A stretch of 8,852 nt of DNA from a bacterium (GCA_021827875.1 JAKAUA010000087.1:1-8852); one strand, 5' to 3'; numbered from the stretch's first letter, positions 1 to 7,123 are shown. Numbers and translations: made by a program. Notes: generated from the sequence alone by a model not told the origin.

Positions 1-32
1 AGTACGTTTTCAAAAAACTGCCACGATACAGG

Positions 33-79
33 ATCTTACCGGCGCAACCTAAATCTAGCGTCCCATATTTAGGTAAGAT
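33..79. repeat. Bulged inverted repeat of unknown role
   Basis: The arms ATCTTA (33-38) and TAAGAT (74-79) pair, and inside them CCTAAAT (48-54) pairs with ATTTAGG (67-73). This gives 13 base pairs with a 9-nt one-sided bulge (39-47) and a 12-nt loop (55-66). Neither strand has a T-run directly after the stem, so it is not a standard intrinsic terminator. It lies downstream of the decayed gene at 205-811 as that gene is read. It could be a transcript-end structure, part of an RNA that continues left of the window, or chance. The rest of 1-204 shows no convincing gene: the longest open stretches are an unstarted plus frame to position 104 and a 12-codon minus frame at 94-132. Confidence 0.35.
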
Positions 80-204
80 TTCAACTTTGAAAATTACTTT
101 TTAATCATACGACCACGAGCGGGCTTTTTCATATCTTTAACAAAATATAGCAAGAATCACTAAGCACAACACTTTTTAAATTTTGTTCACACAACCTAGA
201 ACGA

Positions 205-811
205 TTAATTTTTGTTTGTTGCGAAATTAATTGCAGTATTGGCAGCGGCGCGTACAGCAGTTTTTACGGCAATGCTGGTCAACCATGCAGCATATTCATT
301 TTCCACTACTGGCTTTGCAAAATCAGGTGTTTTATCCTGTTTTTTCTTGTACTTTGCCTGCTAACCAATAAAATGCTGCTACTAATTGTTCTGCAGTGTA
401 GGTCCTGGTCACTTGTGCGATTAATGCTATGTTTATTGCATTATCGGGTATTACGTTGGACATAAGGTAACGAGGAATTGCTTGTTGACGTTATAGTAAT
501 CTATACAATTTTTACGAGCCGATTGCCTTTCTGATAGATATTTACGTGCGAATACACAATCAACAATTATTGCCTGTAGCATTTCATTATTCAATATTGT
601 GAATTCCGGTGATTTTTTGGAAAGTAGGGTTATGCTACCTTTTGCTTCGACTCGTATTAATCGTGCAATGTGCCCTTGAGCAAAATTTTTAAAAGGCGCG
701 CGGTACCCTTCTTGTTGTAAGTTGGCTAAAAAATCGGAGGTAATAGTAGGATAAGCTGTGTTAAATCGTTAACCCGCTTATAAGCGATAAAAAAAATAGT
801 TGTAATTTCAT
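205..811 (-). pseudogene. Frameshifted copy of the neighbouring exported-protein gene
   Basis: This is a broken paralog of the gene at 901-1491, on the same strand. It begins with ATG at 811 after AGGTGA (815-820), and its first codons (MKLQLFFLSLISGLTI) look like a signal peptide, but the frame stops at 761-763. Homology continues in a second frame with SDFLANLQQEG and FTILNNEMLQAIIVD, matching SDFENNLKHEA and ITILNDEIASAVITD of the intact protein, until a stop at 451-453. A third frame carries TYTAEQLVAAFYWLAGKVQE and ends at 332-334. The C-terminal part, KPVVENEYAAWLTSIAVKTA, is in another frame and ends at the 205-207 stop. At least three frameshifts are therefore needed. One of them, near 328-336, is a net 2-nt loss compared with the intact gene. 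The total length (607 nt) is close to the intact 591 nt, so the copy decayed by small indels rather than by deletion. No function is recognised for the family. A full-length product is very unlikely. Confidence 0.85.
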
Positions 812-841
812 ATTTCACCTTTTTTATTAAGAAATTGAGCA

Positions 842-879
842 TAAAAAAGAGGCAGCTTTTAAAAACTGCCTCTTTTTTA
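842..879 (-). terminator. Intrinsic terminator of the 196-aa exported protein gene
   Basis: A 14-bp perfect stem (842-855 with 866-879) contains the GC-richer core GAGGCAG/CTGCCTC, a 10-nt A/T-rich loop and a run of six T on the 3' side when read on the minus strand. It begins 21 nt after the stop of the gene at 901-1491. The A-run on the other side makes it nearly symmetrical, but no plus-strand gene ends here. It would also insulate the decayed copy at 205-811 from read-through. Confidence 0.85.
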
Positions 880-900
880 AGATTGATAATCTTTTATAGA

Positions 901-1491
901 TTAGTCATTTGCTGGTGGAACTGGTCCGCCATTTGATGGATTTTTTGGGCTAAGTTCTTTGATGCCAAAATTAATTAATGTATTAGCACTGGCACGCGCA
1001 ACTGTTTTTAAAGCTGCAGCACCGATCCATGCAACATATTCATTTTCTACTACTGGTTTTAATTTAGCAGGTGTTTGAATACCGGTTTTTTCTTGTACTT
1101 TTCCTGCTAACCAATAAAGTGCCGCAACTAATTGTTCTGCAGAATATGTTTTAAGAGCTTGCTTGCCAGCATCTTTTAAGTTTATATGTTGGCCAGACTG
1201 GTTTTTTGATACACACTCACGTGCTGCAATATCAGTGATCACAGCACTTGCTATTTCATCATTCAAAATAGTAATGTTGGGTCCTTTTTTGCCGAAATTA
1301 CTCAATTTTACGCTAAAATGCATTTTTTTGTTTAAAGGTATTTGAGTTGCATTTTTTGCACATGCAGCTTTCGCTTCATGTTTTAAATTGTTCTCGAAAT
1401 CAGATTTTAAATCAGAAAGATTTATACTTACTGCATTAGCTCCTATTGTTGCCAATAATGCTGTAAGCATCGATAGTTTAGACAATTTCAT
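901..1491 (-). CDS. Small exported protein of an unrecognised tandem family
   Basis: I do not recognise the family and assign no function. The 196-aa product starts with a typical signal peptide (K-rich start, hydrophobic core, likely cleavage after ANA at residue 20), so the mature protein should act in the periplasm or beyond. Visible landmarks are SDFEN at 30-34, single cysteines at 44 and 93, a helix-rich middle with TYSAEQLVAALYWLAGKV (115-132), a C-terminal segment EYVAWIGAAALKTVARASAN (151-170), and a proline/glycine/asparagine tail (about 184-196). The ATG at 1491 is supported by AAGGG at 1499-1503, 7 nt upstream. It is flanked by two relatives on the same strand: a decayed copy at 205-811 and a divergent paralog at 1630-2325. 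A strong terminator follows, and the 138-nt gap upstream could hold its own promoter, although I see no clear -35/-10 pair there. The gene itself is surely real; its role is unknown. Confidence 0.85.
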   Translation of the reverse strand: MKLSKLSMLTALLATIGANAVSINLSDLKSDFENNLKHEAKAACAKNATQIPLNKKMHFSVKLSNFGKKGPNITILNDEIASAVITDIAARECVSKNQSGQHINLKDAGKQALKTYSAEQLVAALYWLAGKVQEKTGIQTPAKLKPVVENEYVAWIGAAALKTVARASANTLINFGIKELSPKNPSNGGPVPPAND

Positions 1492-1629
1492 ATGATATCC
1501 CTTTTAGTTTAATGAGTTATTAGGATGAAACTAATATTTATTTTTTCCCTAGGTAGATTCGAATATGCATAAACTGGCAATAAGATAATACGATTTTTGA
1601 ACGCTGTAAATGTTTTCTTCTGGAAAAGA

Positions 1630-2325
1630 TCATACTTTTCCCTTTGTATTGTTTGTACACAGGTGATTGTCGATCGTATTAAGTAGTAAAGAAATAGAGC
1701 TTTTCAGAGCAAAAGCGCCAAGCCATTGTATAGCATCATAGGCGAAGGTGTTGTAGCCTGCCTCGTGCAATGCTTGTGTGATTTCTGCCGGCAACTCTTT
1801 TTCTATAATTGTTGCCAATTGTTGTACATGAGGAGTGCAGAGAGGTTCTGCATAAGAGCTACAAATGATATACGCTTTATTGCCAATATATGTTTTAGCT
1901 GCTTCTCGTCCACACTTTTTTAACAGTGGTGTCGGTTCTGTTTCTTCAGATGTCGCGATAGTTTTCATGGTGATTAGGCCAATGTCGATGAGATCATTTG
2001 TTTCTAATAAAGGAAACGTATTTTCATCATTTTTTTCTTTATTGGGAAGAGAAAGTAATACTTGATTACCACCGACCATCTCACACAAGCGACTGTTTGC
2101 GAGGTCAAGTGCAAAAAACATAAAGACATTACTGGTATTTTTTATGTTTTGAACGTGTTTACGTTTAATTTTATTTTCAAAATCACTATTAAGATCATCC
2201 AAAAGATGATAAATAGTTCTAGTTTCAGTTTTGATCTTATGGAGAGGTATATCACCACTTCTAGTTTCTGCTGTTAGTATCATTTGCGATGTAATACACA
2301 AAAGCAAGAGTAATTTTTTAATCAT
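1630..2325 (-). CDS. Exported cysteine-containing protein, divergent paralog of its neighbour
   Basis: The 231-aa product has a signal peptide (MIKK, then a leucine-rich core, likely cleavage after LTA at residue 19). Cys10 lies inside the hydrophobic core and does not form a convincing lipobox. The mature part has five cysteines (81, 138, 155, 163, 223), unlike the near cysteine-free neighbour, which suggests disulfides in an oxidising compartment. Relatedness to the 196-aa protein is seen at both ends: LNSDFENKIKRKH (45-57) against LKSDFENNLKHEA, EAAKTYIGNKAYI (141-153) against QALKTYSAEQLVA, and IQWLGAFALKSSISLLLNTI (199-218) against VAWIGAAALKTVARASANTL. The middle has diverged. The start at 2325 has a weak GGGA-type site about 5 nt upstream. 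The upstream gene stops only 23 nt before this start, so the two are probably co-transcribed. Function unknown; the homology inference is by eye. Confidence 0.82.
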   Translation of the reverse strand: MIKKLLLLLCITSQMILTAETRSGDIPLHKIKTETRTIYHLLDDLNSDFENKIKRKHVQNIKNTSNVFMFFALDLANSRLCEMVGGNQVLLSLPNKEKNDENTFPLLETNDLIDIGLITMKTIATSEETEPTPLLKKCGREAAKTYIGNKAYIICSSYAEPLCTPHVQQLATIIEKELPAEITQALHEAGYNTFAYDAIQWLGAFALKSSISLLLNTIDNHLCTNNTKGKV

Positions 2326-2348
2326 ATATATCCCGATAGCTATTATTT

Positions 2349-3065
2349 TTACAATTTCATCATGCTGCGCATATCCTTTTTCCCCAATCTATATTGTAAT
2401 GAAAGTGAACCAAAAAAGGGAGATAGATTGAGCATATAAAGTGACTCGGCAATTTTGTTGAACCCCGGTTTTAGATAGATATCGGGTAACAATAAATGGG
2501 GACTATGTACCGTAGGGGTGATTCCCAGCGGAATATAAATATAATCAGGATGTGCTAAAATGGTAATAGAGGCAGCATCACCTTTGTGTGATGGTGGAAT
2601 AATATTATTGGCAGGTACCGGCACTTCTTGTACGTCCCAATATACGATTTCTGTCTGTTCATCAGTTTTCTGTTCTGCTAATACCATTTTTACCGGTTCA
2701 CCTTTATTAAATTCCCAATGATGAATGGTATTACCAAGCATCATAACAGGGGTAATTTGTGGGGTGACGATAATATACAAGCGAGCACTTTGTTGCAAGC
2801 GAGGAAAAGTAATACGTCCATCGTAATCGGATATACAGATATAACCCGCATACGTAGAAAAAATACCTGACACTAATTTACTTTCATTTCTCAATAACTG
2901 TAAATGTGTCGCCTGATTGAGAGGATGTGCAAGATGTTGTGCTATATTTTTTTCTGATAGAGGATAAGCACGTATTGTGAGCGACACAAGATGTGTCGCC
3001 TGTATGCTATGAGCCACTAGAGCTATTAGCAGAGCAATGTTTTTTATATTTAATGTATATTGCAT
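2349..3065 (-). CDS. Exported protein of unknown function, beta-rich
   Basis: The 238-aa product begins with a signal peptide (MQYTLNIKNIALLIALVAHS, likely cleavage after IQA at residue 23). An in-frame TTG at 3080 would add five residues. I prefer ATG at 3065 because it places the signal peptide normally, and because a candidate promoter would begin transcription at about 3080. After the signal peptide, residues about 24-105 alternate hydrophobic and polar residues and contain ISDYDGRITFPR (78-89). This resembles the turn-plus-strand pattern of carboxypeptidase-regulatory/transthyretin-like beta-sandwich domains; that is a weak fold-level guess. A second strand-rich segment runs from about 165 to 230, ending in a basic tail (GKKDMRSMMKL). 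There are no obvious catalytic motifs and no transmembrane segment besides the signal. It is first in a probable two-gene minus-strand unit with 1630-2325 and divergent from rsmG. Confidence 0.8.
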   Translation of the reverse strand: MQYTLNIKNIALLIALVAHSIQATHLVSLTIRAYPLSEKNIAQHLAHPLNQATHLQLLRNESKLVSGIFSTYAGYICISDYDGRITFPRLQQSARLYIIVTPQITPVMMLGNTIHHWEFNKGEPVKMVLAEQKTDEQTEIVYWDVQEVPVPANNIIPPSHKGDAASITILAHPDYIYIPLGITPTVHSPHLLLPDIYLKPGFNKIAESLYMLNLSPFFGSLSLQYRLGKKDMRSMMKL

Positions 3066-3086
3066 GTTTCCAATTCTCAAAAGAGG

Positions 3087-3117
3087 AGTATACTGCTTCT
3101 ACCGACTATGGTAACAA
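3087..3117 (-). promoter_or_regulatory. Candidate sigma-70-type promoter for the 2349-3065 gene
   Basis: Reading the minus strand, TTGTTA (3112-3117) and TATACT (3087-3092) are separated by 19 nt, slightly longer than ideal. The predicted start of transcription is near 3080, about 15 nt before the ATG at 3065. AGTATACT (3087-3094) is itself palindromic, so the same bases could form a -10 element for rsmG on the other strand, but I see no good -35 partner for that. Confidence 0.35.
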
Positions 3118-3154
3118 AGAGTTTTTTCTAAAATCTACGGTTCAAGGGTAATGC

Positions 3155-3823
3155 ATGAATCTTATCGAACAATTAGGAAAAAAAGGGGAGCAGGCGTGGC
3201 AACAATTTTGCAAAAAATACGAGCTTACTGATAAACAACAAGAGCAGTTTGCACGTTATTTATCTTTGCTACGCACATGGAATGAAAATATTAATCTTAC
3301 CGCTATTACTGAGCCGGCAACGATTATTACGCACCATTTTCAAGATTCGTTAGAGCTTGGTACTTATTTTGATATCGCTGATATGCATCATATCATTGAT
3401 ATTGGCTCTGGTGCGGGACTTCCCGGTATTCCTCTCAAAATTAAATATCCTGAGCTTAAGGTTACGCTTATAGAAGTTACCGGCAAAAAAATTGCTTTTT
3501 TACGTATGGTAATACAAGAGTTGGGACTTGAGGATATAGAGCTATATACACTCGATTGGCGTACATTCTTGCGCAAAACAAATGAAGATGTTGATCTTTT
3601 TGTATCACGTGCGTCATTGGCACCTGCAGAACTCGTGCGTATGTTTAAGCCAAGTTCTCCTTATAAAGAGACAAAGCTGGTATATTTTGCATCGCGTGAG
3701 TGGCAGCCAGAAGCAGAAGAACTGCCATTCTTACAAAAAGAATTTGAATATCAAATAAGTTCTAAAAAACGGCGTTTTGTTCTCTTTGGTGCACCAAGCT
3801 CTGAAAAAAAGATTGCCGAGTAG
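3155..3823 (+). CDS. rsmG: 16S rRNA (guanine-527-N7)-methyltransferase RsmG
   Basis: RsmG (GidB) methylates N7 of G527 in the 530 loop of 16S rRNA using S-adenosylmethionine; known loss of it confers low-level streptomycin resistance. The 222-aa product is slightly longer than the E. coli protein (207 aa). Family landmarks appear in order: WNENINLTAI (42-51), HHFQDSL (60-66), the SAM-binding loop DIGSGAGLPGIPLKI (82-96), the acidic strand-end region VTLIEV (103-108), a conserved SRA at 151-153 and a C-terminal basic strand KKRRFVLF (204-211). The start at 3155 follows AAGGG (3144-3148) with 6-nt spacing. An ATG at 3151 is in another frame. In many bacteria rsmG sits beside mnmG or parAB; here it stands upstream of a MATE exporter, 78 nt away with no terminator between. 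All key motifs look intact, so it should be active. Confidence 0.95.
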   Translation: MNLIEQLGKKGEQAWQQFCKKYELTDKQQEQFARYLSLLRTWNENINLTAITEPATIITHHFQDSLELGTYFDIADMHHIIDIGSGAGLPGIPLKIKYPELKVTLIEVTGKKIAFLRMVIQELGLEDIELYTLDWRTFLRKTNEDVDLFVSRASLAPAELVRMFKPSSPYKETKLVYFASREWQPEAEELPFLQKEFEYQISSKKRRFVLFGAPSSEKKIAE

Positions 3824-3901
3824 TAGATCGTCCAATAAGCTATGAGCTATCACTACTAGTATTACAGCTGAGTCACCACCTATTACTAAGAAGGGAACGA
3901 G

Positions 3902-5302
3902 ATGAAAAAAGGATTGCTAGCAAGCTATGTGGCAGGATTGACAGATAAAGAGCATGGTGAGAGTTTTCGTACCATGCTTCGTTATTTTTTTCCCGAGTTT
4001 ATTACTTCTTTTTTACTCTATTCTATGCCATTGATTTTGGATGTTATTTTTATTAGTCATCTTAAATCGACACCAACCTATGCGGCATTAGGAACCACCA
4101 ATAATTTTATTCATTTTTTGATAAAAATGGCCGAGTCATTTTCAGTAGGGGCCGTCATATTATCCGGCCAATTTAATGGTATTAATGCGACACGTGATGT
4201 TGGCAGATCATTGCGTGATGCTTTTTGGGCGGCATTCTTTTTTGGCATCGGTGCGGCATTAGTTTTATATTTTGGCGCATCAACTATATTGACTTGGTAT
4301 GGCGCGCACGAGCATATTATTCCTATTGCGGTTCCTTTTATGCGTATTAGAGCAATAGGGGTATTCTTTATGTTTCTCTTTTTTGCGCTTATTGGCTTTA
4401 TGCGTGGCATAAAGGATACCAAAACACCAATGATGCTTTTTGTTGTCGGTGCAGTTACGTTTGTTGCATGTGATTATATATTTATTTTTGGCAAATATGG
4501 GTTTCCTGCATTGGGTCTGCAAGGCTCTGCCTATGCCACCTTGTGTCAATATGCATTAATGTTGGCGATTGCATTTACCGTAATTGCACGCGATCCTATC
4601 TATCGCAAATACAGCATAGATATGTTTAGCATGTTTCGTGATACTTCCTATCTTAAAAATTTTCTTACCGTTACCTGGCCGGTGGCAGTTGATAAAGCAA
4701 CCATCGCATTTGCTTATATTTGGTTGGGCAAAATGATTACCGGTATGGGCTTTGGTGCACAAACCACCTTTTGTGCAGTCAAAGACATAGAACGCTTTGC
4801 TTTTTTGCCGGCGATAGCATTTGCACAAATTATTACTTTTTTGGTGAGTAATGATGTGCGGCTACAAAAATGGCAAGATATTAAAAGTAATATAAAAAAA
4901 TCGATCTTTCTTGCCAGTGTAGTGGTTGGGTTAATGCTTTGTCTTTGCTATTACGGCTTACATACGATTATCACCTTTTTTGATTGTACGCAGGGAATTA
5001 CCCCTATTGTAACGCGCGTTTTTCCCATGATGAGTGTACTTGTGTTCTTTGACCTGCTACAATTAGTGTTATCAGGTGCATTACGCGGTTCCGGTAATGT
5101 ACGGCTGGTTATGATGGTACGGTTAATGATATGTCTATGTTACTTTGGACCATTTTCATACATCCTCGCCCAGCTACCGTTGCAGGACCAGACAATGAAA
5201 TTTATGTTGGTATACGGCTCCTTTTATATCGGCAATGCGCTTATGAGCTTGCTCTATATTCAAAGATTCCGTGGCCAAGATTGGAAAACGCATTCAGTAT
5301 AG
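3902..5302 (+). CDS. MATE-family multidrug/organic ion exporter
   Basis: This is a 466-aa polytopic inner-membrane protein of the usual MATE length (about 450-480 aa), with roughly twelve hydrophobic segments. MATE proteins expel cationic drugs, dyes or metabolites in exchange for Na+ or H+. Family signatures are FMRGIKDTKTPM (166-177), corresponding to the G-x-x-R-G-x-x-D-T-x-x-P-M signature in the N-lobe, GLQGSAYAT (205-213), and the C-lobe repeat of the same pattern, LSGALRGSGNV (390-400). An acidic residue sits in the first membrane segment (ILDVIF, Asp47). Substrate and coupling ion cannot be read from the sequence. ATG 3902 follows AAGAAGGG, ending 6 nt upstream. The stop overlaps the gatC ribosome-binding site, so it is translationally adjacent to gatC. 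Its place between rRNA- and tRNA-modifying genes may be genome compaction rather than shared function. Confidence 0.9.
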   Translation: MKKGLLASYVAGLTDKEHGESFRTMLRYFFPEFITSFLLYSMPLILDVIFISHLKSTPTYAALGTTNNFIHFLIKMAESFSVGAVILSGQFNGINATRDVGRSLRDAFWAAFFFGIGAALVLYFGASTILTWYGAHEHIIPIAVPFMRIRAIGVFFMFLFFALIGFMRGIKDTKTPMMLFVVGAVTFVACDYIFIFGKYGFPALGLQGSAYATLCQYALMLAIAFTVIARDPIYRKYSIDMFSMFRDTSYLKNFLTVTWPVAVDKATIAFAYIWLGKMITGMGFGAQTTFCAVKDIERFAFLPAIAFAQIITFLVSNDVRLQKWQDIKSNIKKSIFLASVVVGLMLCLCYYGLHTIITFFDCTQGITPIVTRVFPMMSVLVFFDLLQLVLSGALRGSGNVRLVMMVRLMICLCYFGPFSYILAQLPLQDQTMKFMLVYGSFYIGNALMSLLYIQRFRGQDWKTHSV

Positions 5303-5304
5303 GA
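5301..5304 (+). promoter_or_regulatory. Ribosome-binding site for gatC overlapping the upstream stop codon
   Basis: AGGA overlaps the last two bases of the MATE gene's TAG stop and lies 5 nt before ATG 5310. It selects that ATG over the in-frame GTG at 5271, which would sit inside the MATE gene and add 13 residues with no counterpart in GatC. Confidence 0.65.
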
Positions 5305-5309
5305 CTAGT

Positions 5310-5594
5310 ATGGCAATTATTTCTCGCGAAGAAGTTCTCAAGCTTGCACGCATATCTAATCTTTCAATTCATGAAGAAGAAATTGAAGGAATTATAAAAC
5401 AGATCGAAGATGTGCTCTCATATGCGGCACGTGTACAGGAAATTAAAGAAAATATTCATATCACTGATATGAAAAATATCAACGTGGCACGTGAAGACGT
5501 GATAATACCAACTAATCCCGAACCACTCTTGGCTTTGGCACCGGAGCAAGAATCACACTATTTTGTAGTGCCTGCTATCTTAGAAAACAAATAA
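5310..5594 (+). CDS. gatC: Asp-tRNA(Asn)/Glu-tRNA(Gln) amidotransferase subunit C
   Basis: GatC is the small structural subunit that wraps around GatA and links it to GatB in the GatCAB complex, which converts mischarged Glu-tRNA(Gln) and/or Asp-tRNA(Asn) to the correct aminoacyl-tRNA. The 94-aa product matches the usual size. It shows the N-terminal helix pattern REEVLKLARISNLSI (6-20) with EEEIEGIIKQIEDVL following, and the conserved C-terminal region NVAREDVIIP, then APEQESHYFVVPAIL, typical of the family (usually ...FREDxxxxS...APxxxxxxFxVPxVxx). The start chosen gives a 7-nt gap from the MATE gene and an 18-nt gap to gatA, consistent with one transcript and coupled translation. Confidence 0.93.
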   Translation: MAIISREEVLKLARISNLSIHEEEIEGIIKQIEDVLSYAARVQEIKENIHITDMKNINVAREDVIIPTNPEPLLALAPEQESHYFVVPAILENK

Positions 5595-5612
5595 CTGAAG
5601 GCGTTTTAAACA

Positions 5613-7064
5613 ATGACTACTCTTGCATTTGCAACTATAAGCGAATTAAAAAAGAAATTAGAAAAAAAAGAGATATCCGCTGAAGAACTGCTCAGCTATA
5701 CTATTGAGCGTTTTAATAAGCATGACAAACTTGTCGGCTCCGCATTAGAAGTTTTTGATAAAGACTCTATTCTTGTGAAATCCAAAAATAAGGGTACCTT
5801 AGCCGGTATTCCCGGTCTTATTAAAGATAATATTACGCAAGAAGGGCGTGCACTTACCTGTGCTTCACGCATTTTAGAAGGCTTTACTGCAACCTATGAT
5901 GCAACAGCAATTGATCGTCTTAAAGACGAAGGCGCTTTGCTTGTGGGACGTGCTAACATGGACGAATTTGCCATGGGCAGCTCAACAGAGACATCTGCCT
6001 TTATGAAAACACGCAACCCTTGGGATACTAATCGTGTACCCGGCGGGTCAAGTGGCGGCTCTATCGCGGCAGTGGCAGCAGGATTAGTACCCTGGGCTTT
6101 GGGGTCTGAAACCGGTGGGTCAGTACGCCAACCTGCAGCATTGTGCGGTATTGTAGGCTTAAAGCCGACGTATGGTCTGGTGTCTCGCTATGGTCTTGTT
6201 GCTTATGGATCATCATTGGATCAAATTGGTATTGCGACACGCACGGTGCATGATGCGGCGAGTGTATTGTCAGTAATTGCCGGACAAGATATCAAAGATT
6301 CTTCAACACTTCCGGTTGAAAAAAAAGATTACACACAAAAATTAGATGGCAAACTGCCAGAAAAATTAGTCATTGGTATTGTAGACAATGCAGTTAATGC
6401 TGAGAATATGGATGCAGAAGTTAAAGCGTTGATCGAGCAAGCAATTAAACAGCTTGAGTCTCTGGGCGCAATTATTAAGCGCATTAGCATACCAAGCATG
6501 GATTACAGTGCAGCTGCATACTTTATTATTAGTCGTGCAGAAGCAGCATCTAATCTTGCGCGTTTTGATGGAGTGCGCTATGGTGCGCGTGATAAGTCTG
6601 CACAAACATTGGCGCAGATGTATACAGAAACACGCCGTAATGGTTTTGGTTCAGAGGTAAAAAGCAGAATATTGATCGGTAATTATGTATTGTCTGCCGG
6701 ACATGCCGGTGCTTATTATGAAAAAGCACGCAATGTACAGCGCATGATCAGACATGAGTTTATTCAAGCATTTAAAGATGTAGATGTATTAGTAATGCCA
6801 ACACAACCGGCAAGCGCATTTACTTTTGGTGCATTTGATGTTGATAAATTACAAATGGATTTACAAGACTATTTTACCTGTCCGATTAACTTGGCAGGTA
6901 TCCCGGCAATTTCTATTCCATGTGGATTTACTAAGCAAAATCTGCCAATAGGCTTCCAATTAGTTGGTCCGCACTTGTCAGAAGAATTGCTTTGCCAAGT
7001 AGCCCATGCCTATGAAGTTTCACAGCCATGGGCAGGCATGCACCCTAAGGGATTTGAAGAATAA
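5613..7064 (+). CDS. gatA: Asp-tRNA(Asn)/Glu-tRNA(Gln) amidotransferase subunit A
   Basis: GatA is the glutaminase subunit of GatCAB. It releases ammonia from glutamine, which is channelled to GatB for transamidation. The 483-aa product is full length and carries the amidase-signature Lys/cis-Ser/Ser triad: Lys71 in GIPGLIKDN, Ser146 in PGGSSGGS (143-150) and Ser170 in GSETGGSVRQPA (164-175). The spacings of 75 and 24 residues equal those of the characterised Staphylococcus aureus enzyme (K79, S154, S178). Other conserved stretches are MDEFAMGSSTE (116-126) and, near the C-terminus, PIGFQLVGPHLSE. ATG 5613 follows GAAGG (5597-5601) at a somewhat long 11-nt spacing. gatB does not follow: a strong terminator comes 17 nt after the stop, so GatB must be encoded elsewhere. 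GatCAB in such genomes usually replaces a missing GlnRS and/or AsnRS; which one cannot be told from this window. Confidence 0.96.
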   Translation: MTTLAFATISELKKKLEKKEISAEELLSYTIERFNKHDKLVGSALEVFDKDSILVKSKNKGTLAGIPGLIKDNITQEGRALTCASRILEGFTATYDATAIDRLKDEGALLVGRANMDEFAMGSSTETSAFMKTRNPWDTNRVPGGSSGGSIAAVAAGLVPWALGSETGGSVRQPAALCGIVGLKPTYGLVSRYGLVAYGSSLDQIGIATRTVHDAASVLSVIAGQDIKDSSTLPVEKKDYTQKLDGKLPEKLVIGIVDNAVNAENMDAEVKALIEQAIKQLESLGAIIKRISIPSMDYSAAAYFIISRAEAASNLARFDGVRYGARDKSAQTLAQMYTETRRNGFGSEVKSRILIGNYVLSAGHAGAYYEKARNVQRMIRHEFIQAFKDVDVLVMPTQPASAFTFGAFDVDKLQMDLQDYFTCPINLAGIPAISIPCGFTKQNLPIGFQLVGPHLSEELLCQVAHAYEVSQPWAGMHPKGFEE

Positions 7065-7081
7065 AGAAATTTGTTGAATGT

Positions 7082-7123
7082 AAAAGAAAAAGGCACGATT
7101 TAAAAGTCGTGCCTTTTTCTTTT
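7082..7123. terminator. Bidirectional intrinsic terminator between convergent genes
   Basis: A perfect 17-bp inverted repeat (7082-7098 with 7107-7123) surrounds an 8-nt loop. Its core is GGCACGA/TCGTGCC. The T-rich 3' arm on the plus strand and the matching A-rich 5' arm (a T-run when read on the minus strand) let it stop transcription both ways. It closes the rsmG-MATE-gatC-gatA unit, starting 17 nt after the gatA stop, and also lies 56 nt beyond the stop of the minus-strand gene at 7180-7956. Confidence 0.9.

Noticed and set aside
3..104. Open plus-strand frame at the left edge as the tail of a gene
   Set aside because: Its 33 codons show no recognisable motif, it contains the inverted repeat at 33-79, and no terminator follows, so coding cannot be supported.
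1163..2431. Several plus-strand open frames of 60-71 codons opposite the exported-protein genes
   Set aside because: They lie antisense to better-supported genes with signal peptides and ribosome-binding sites, and their translations show low-complexity hydrophobic runs without family motifs.
3066..3080. Longer start (TTG at 3080) for the 2349-3065 gene
   Set aside because: It has no ribosome-binding site, the candidate promoter would start transcription at about the same position, and the ATG at 3065 gives a normal signal peptide.
3824..3901. Possible terminator between rsmG and the MATE gene
   Set aside because: Only short scattered repeats (TAGTAG/CTACTA, AGCTAT twice) are present, with no GC-rich stem followed by a T-run.
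4111..4828. Three minus-strand open frames inside the MATE gene
   Set aside because: The MATE gene has clear family motifs on the plus strand; the antisense frames are lysine/cysteine-rich shadows with no recognisable domain.
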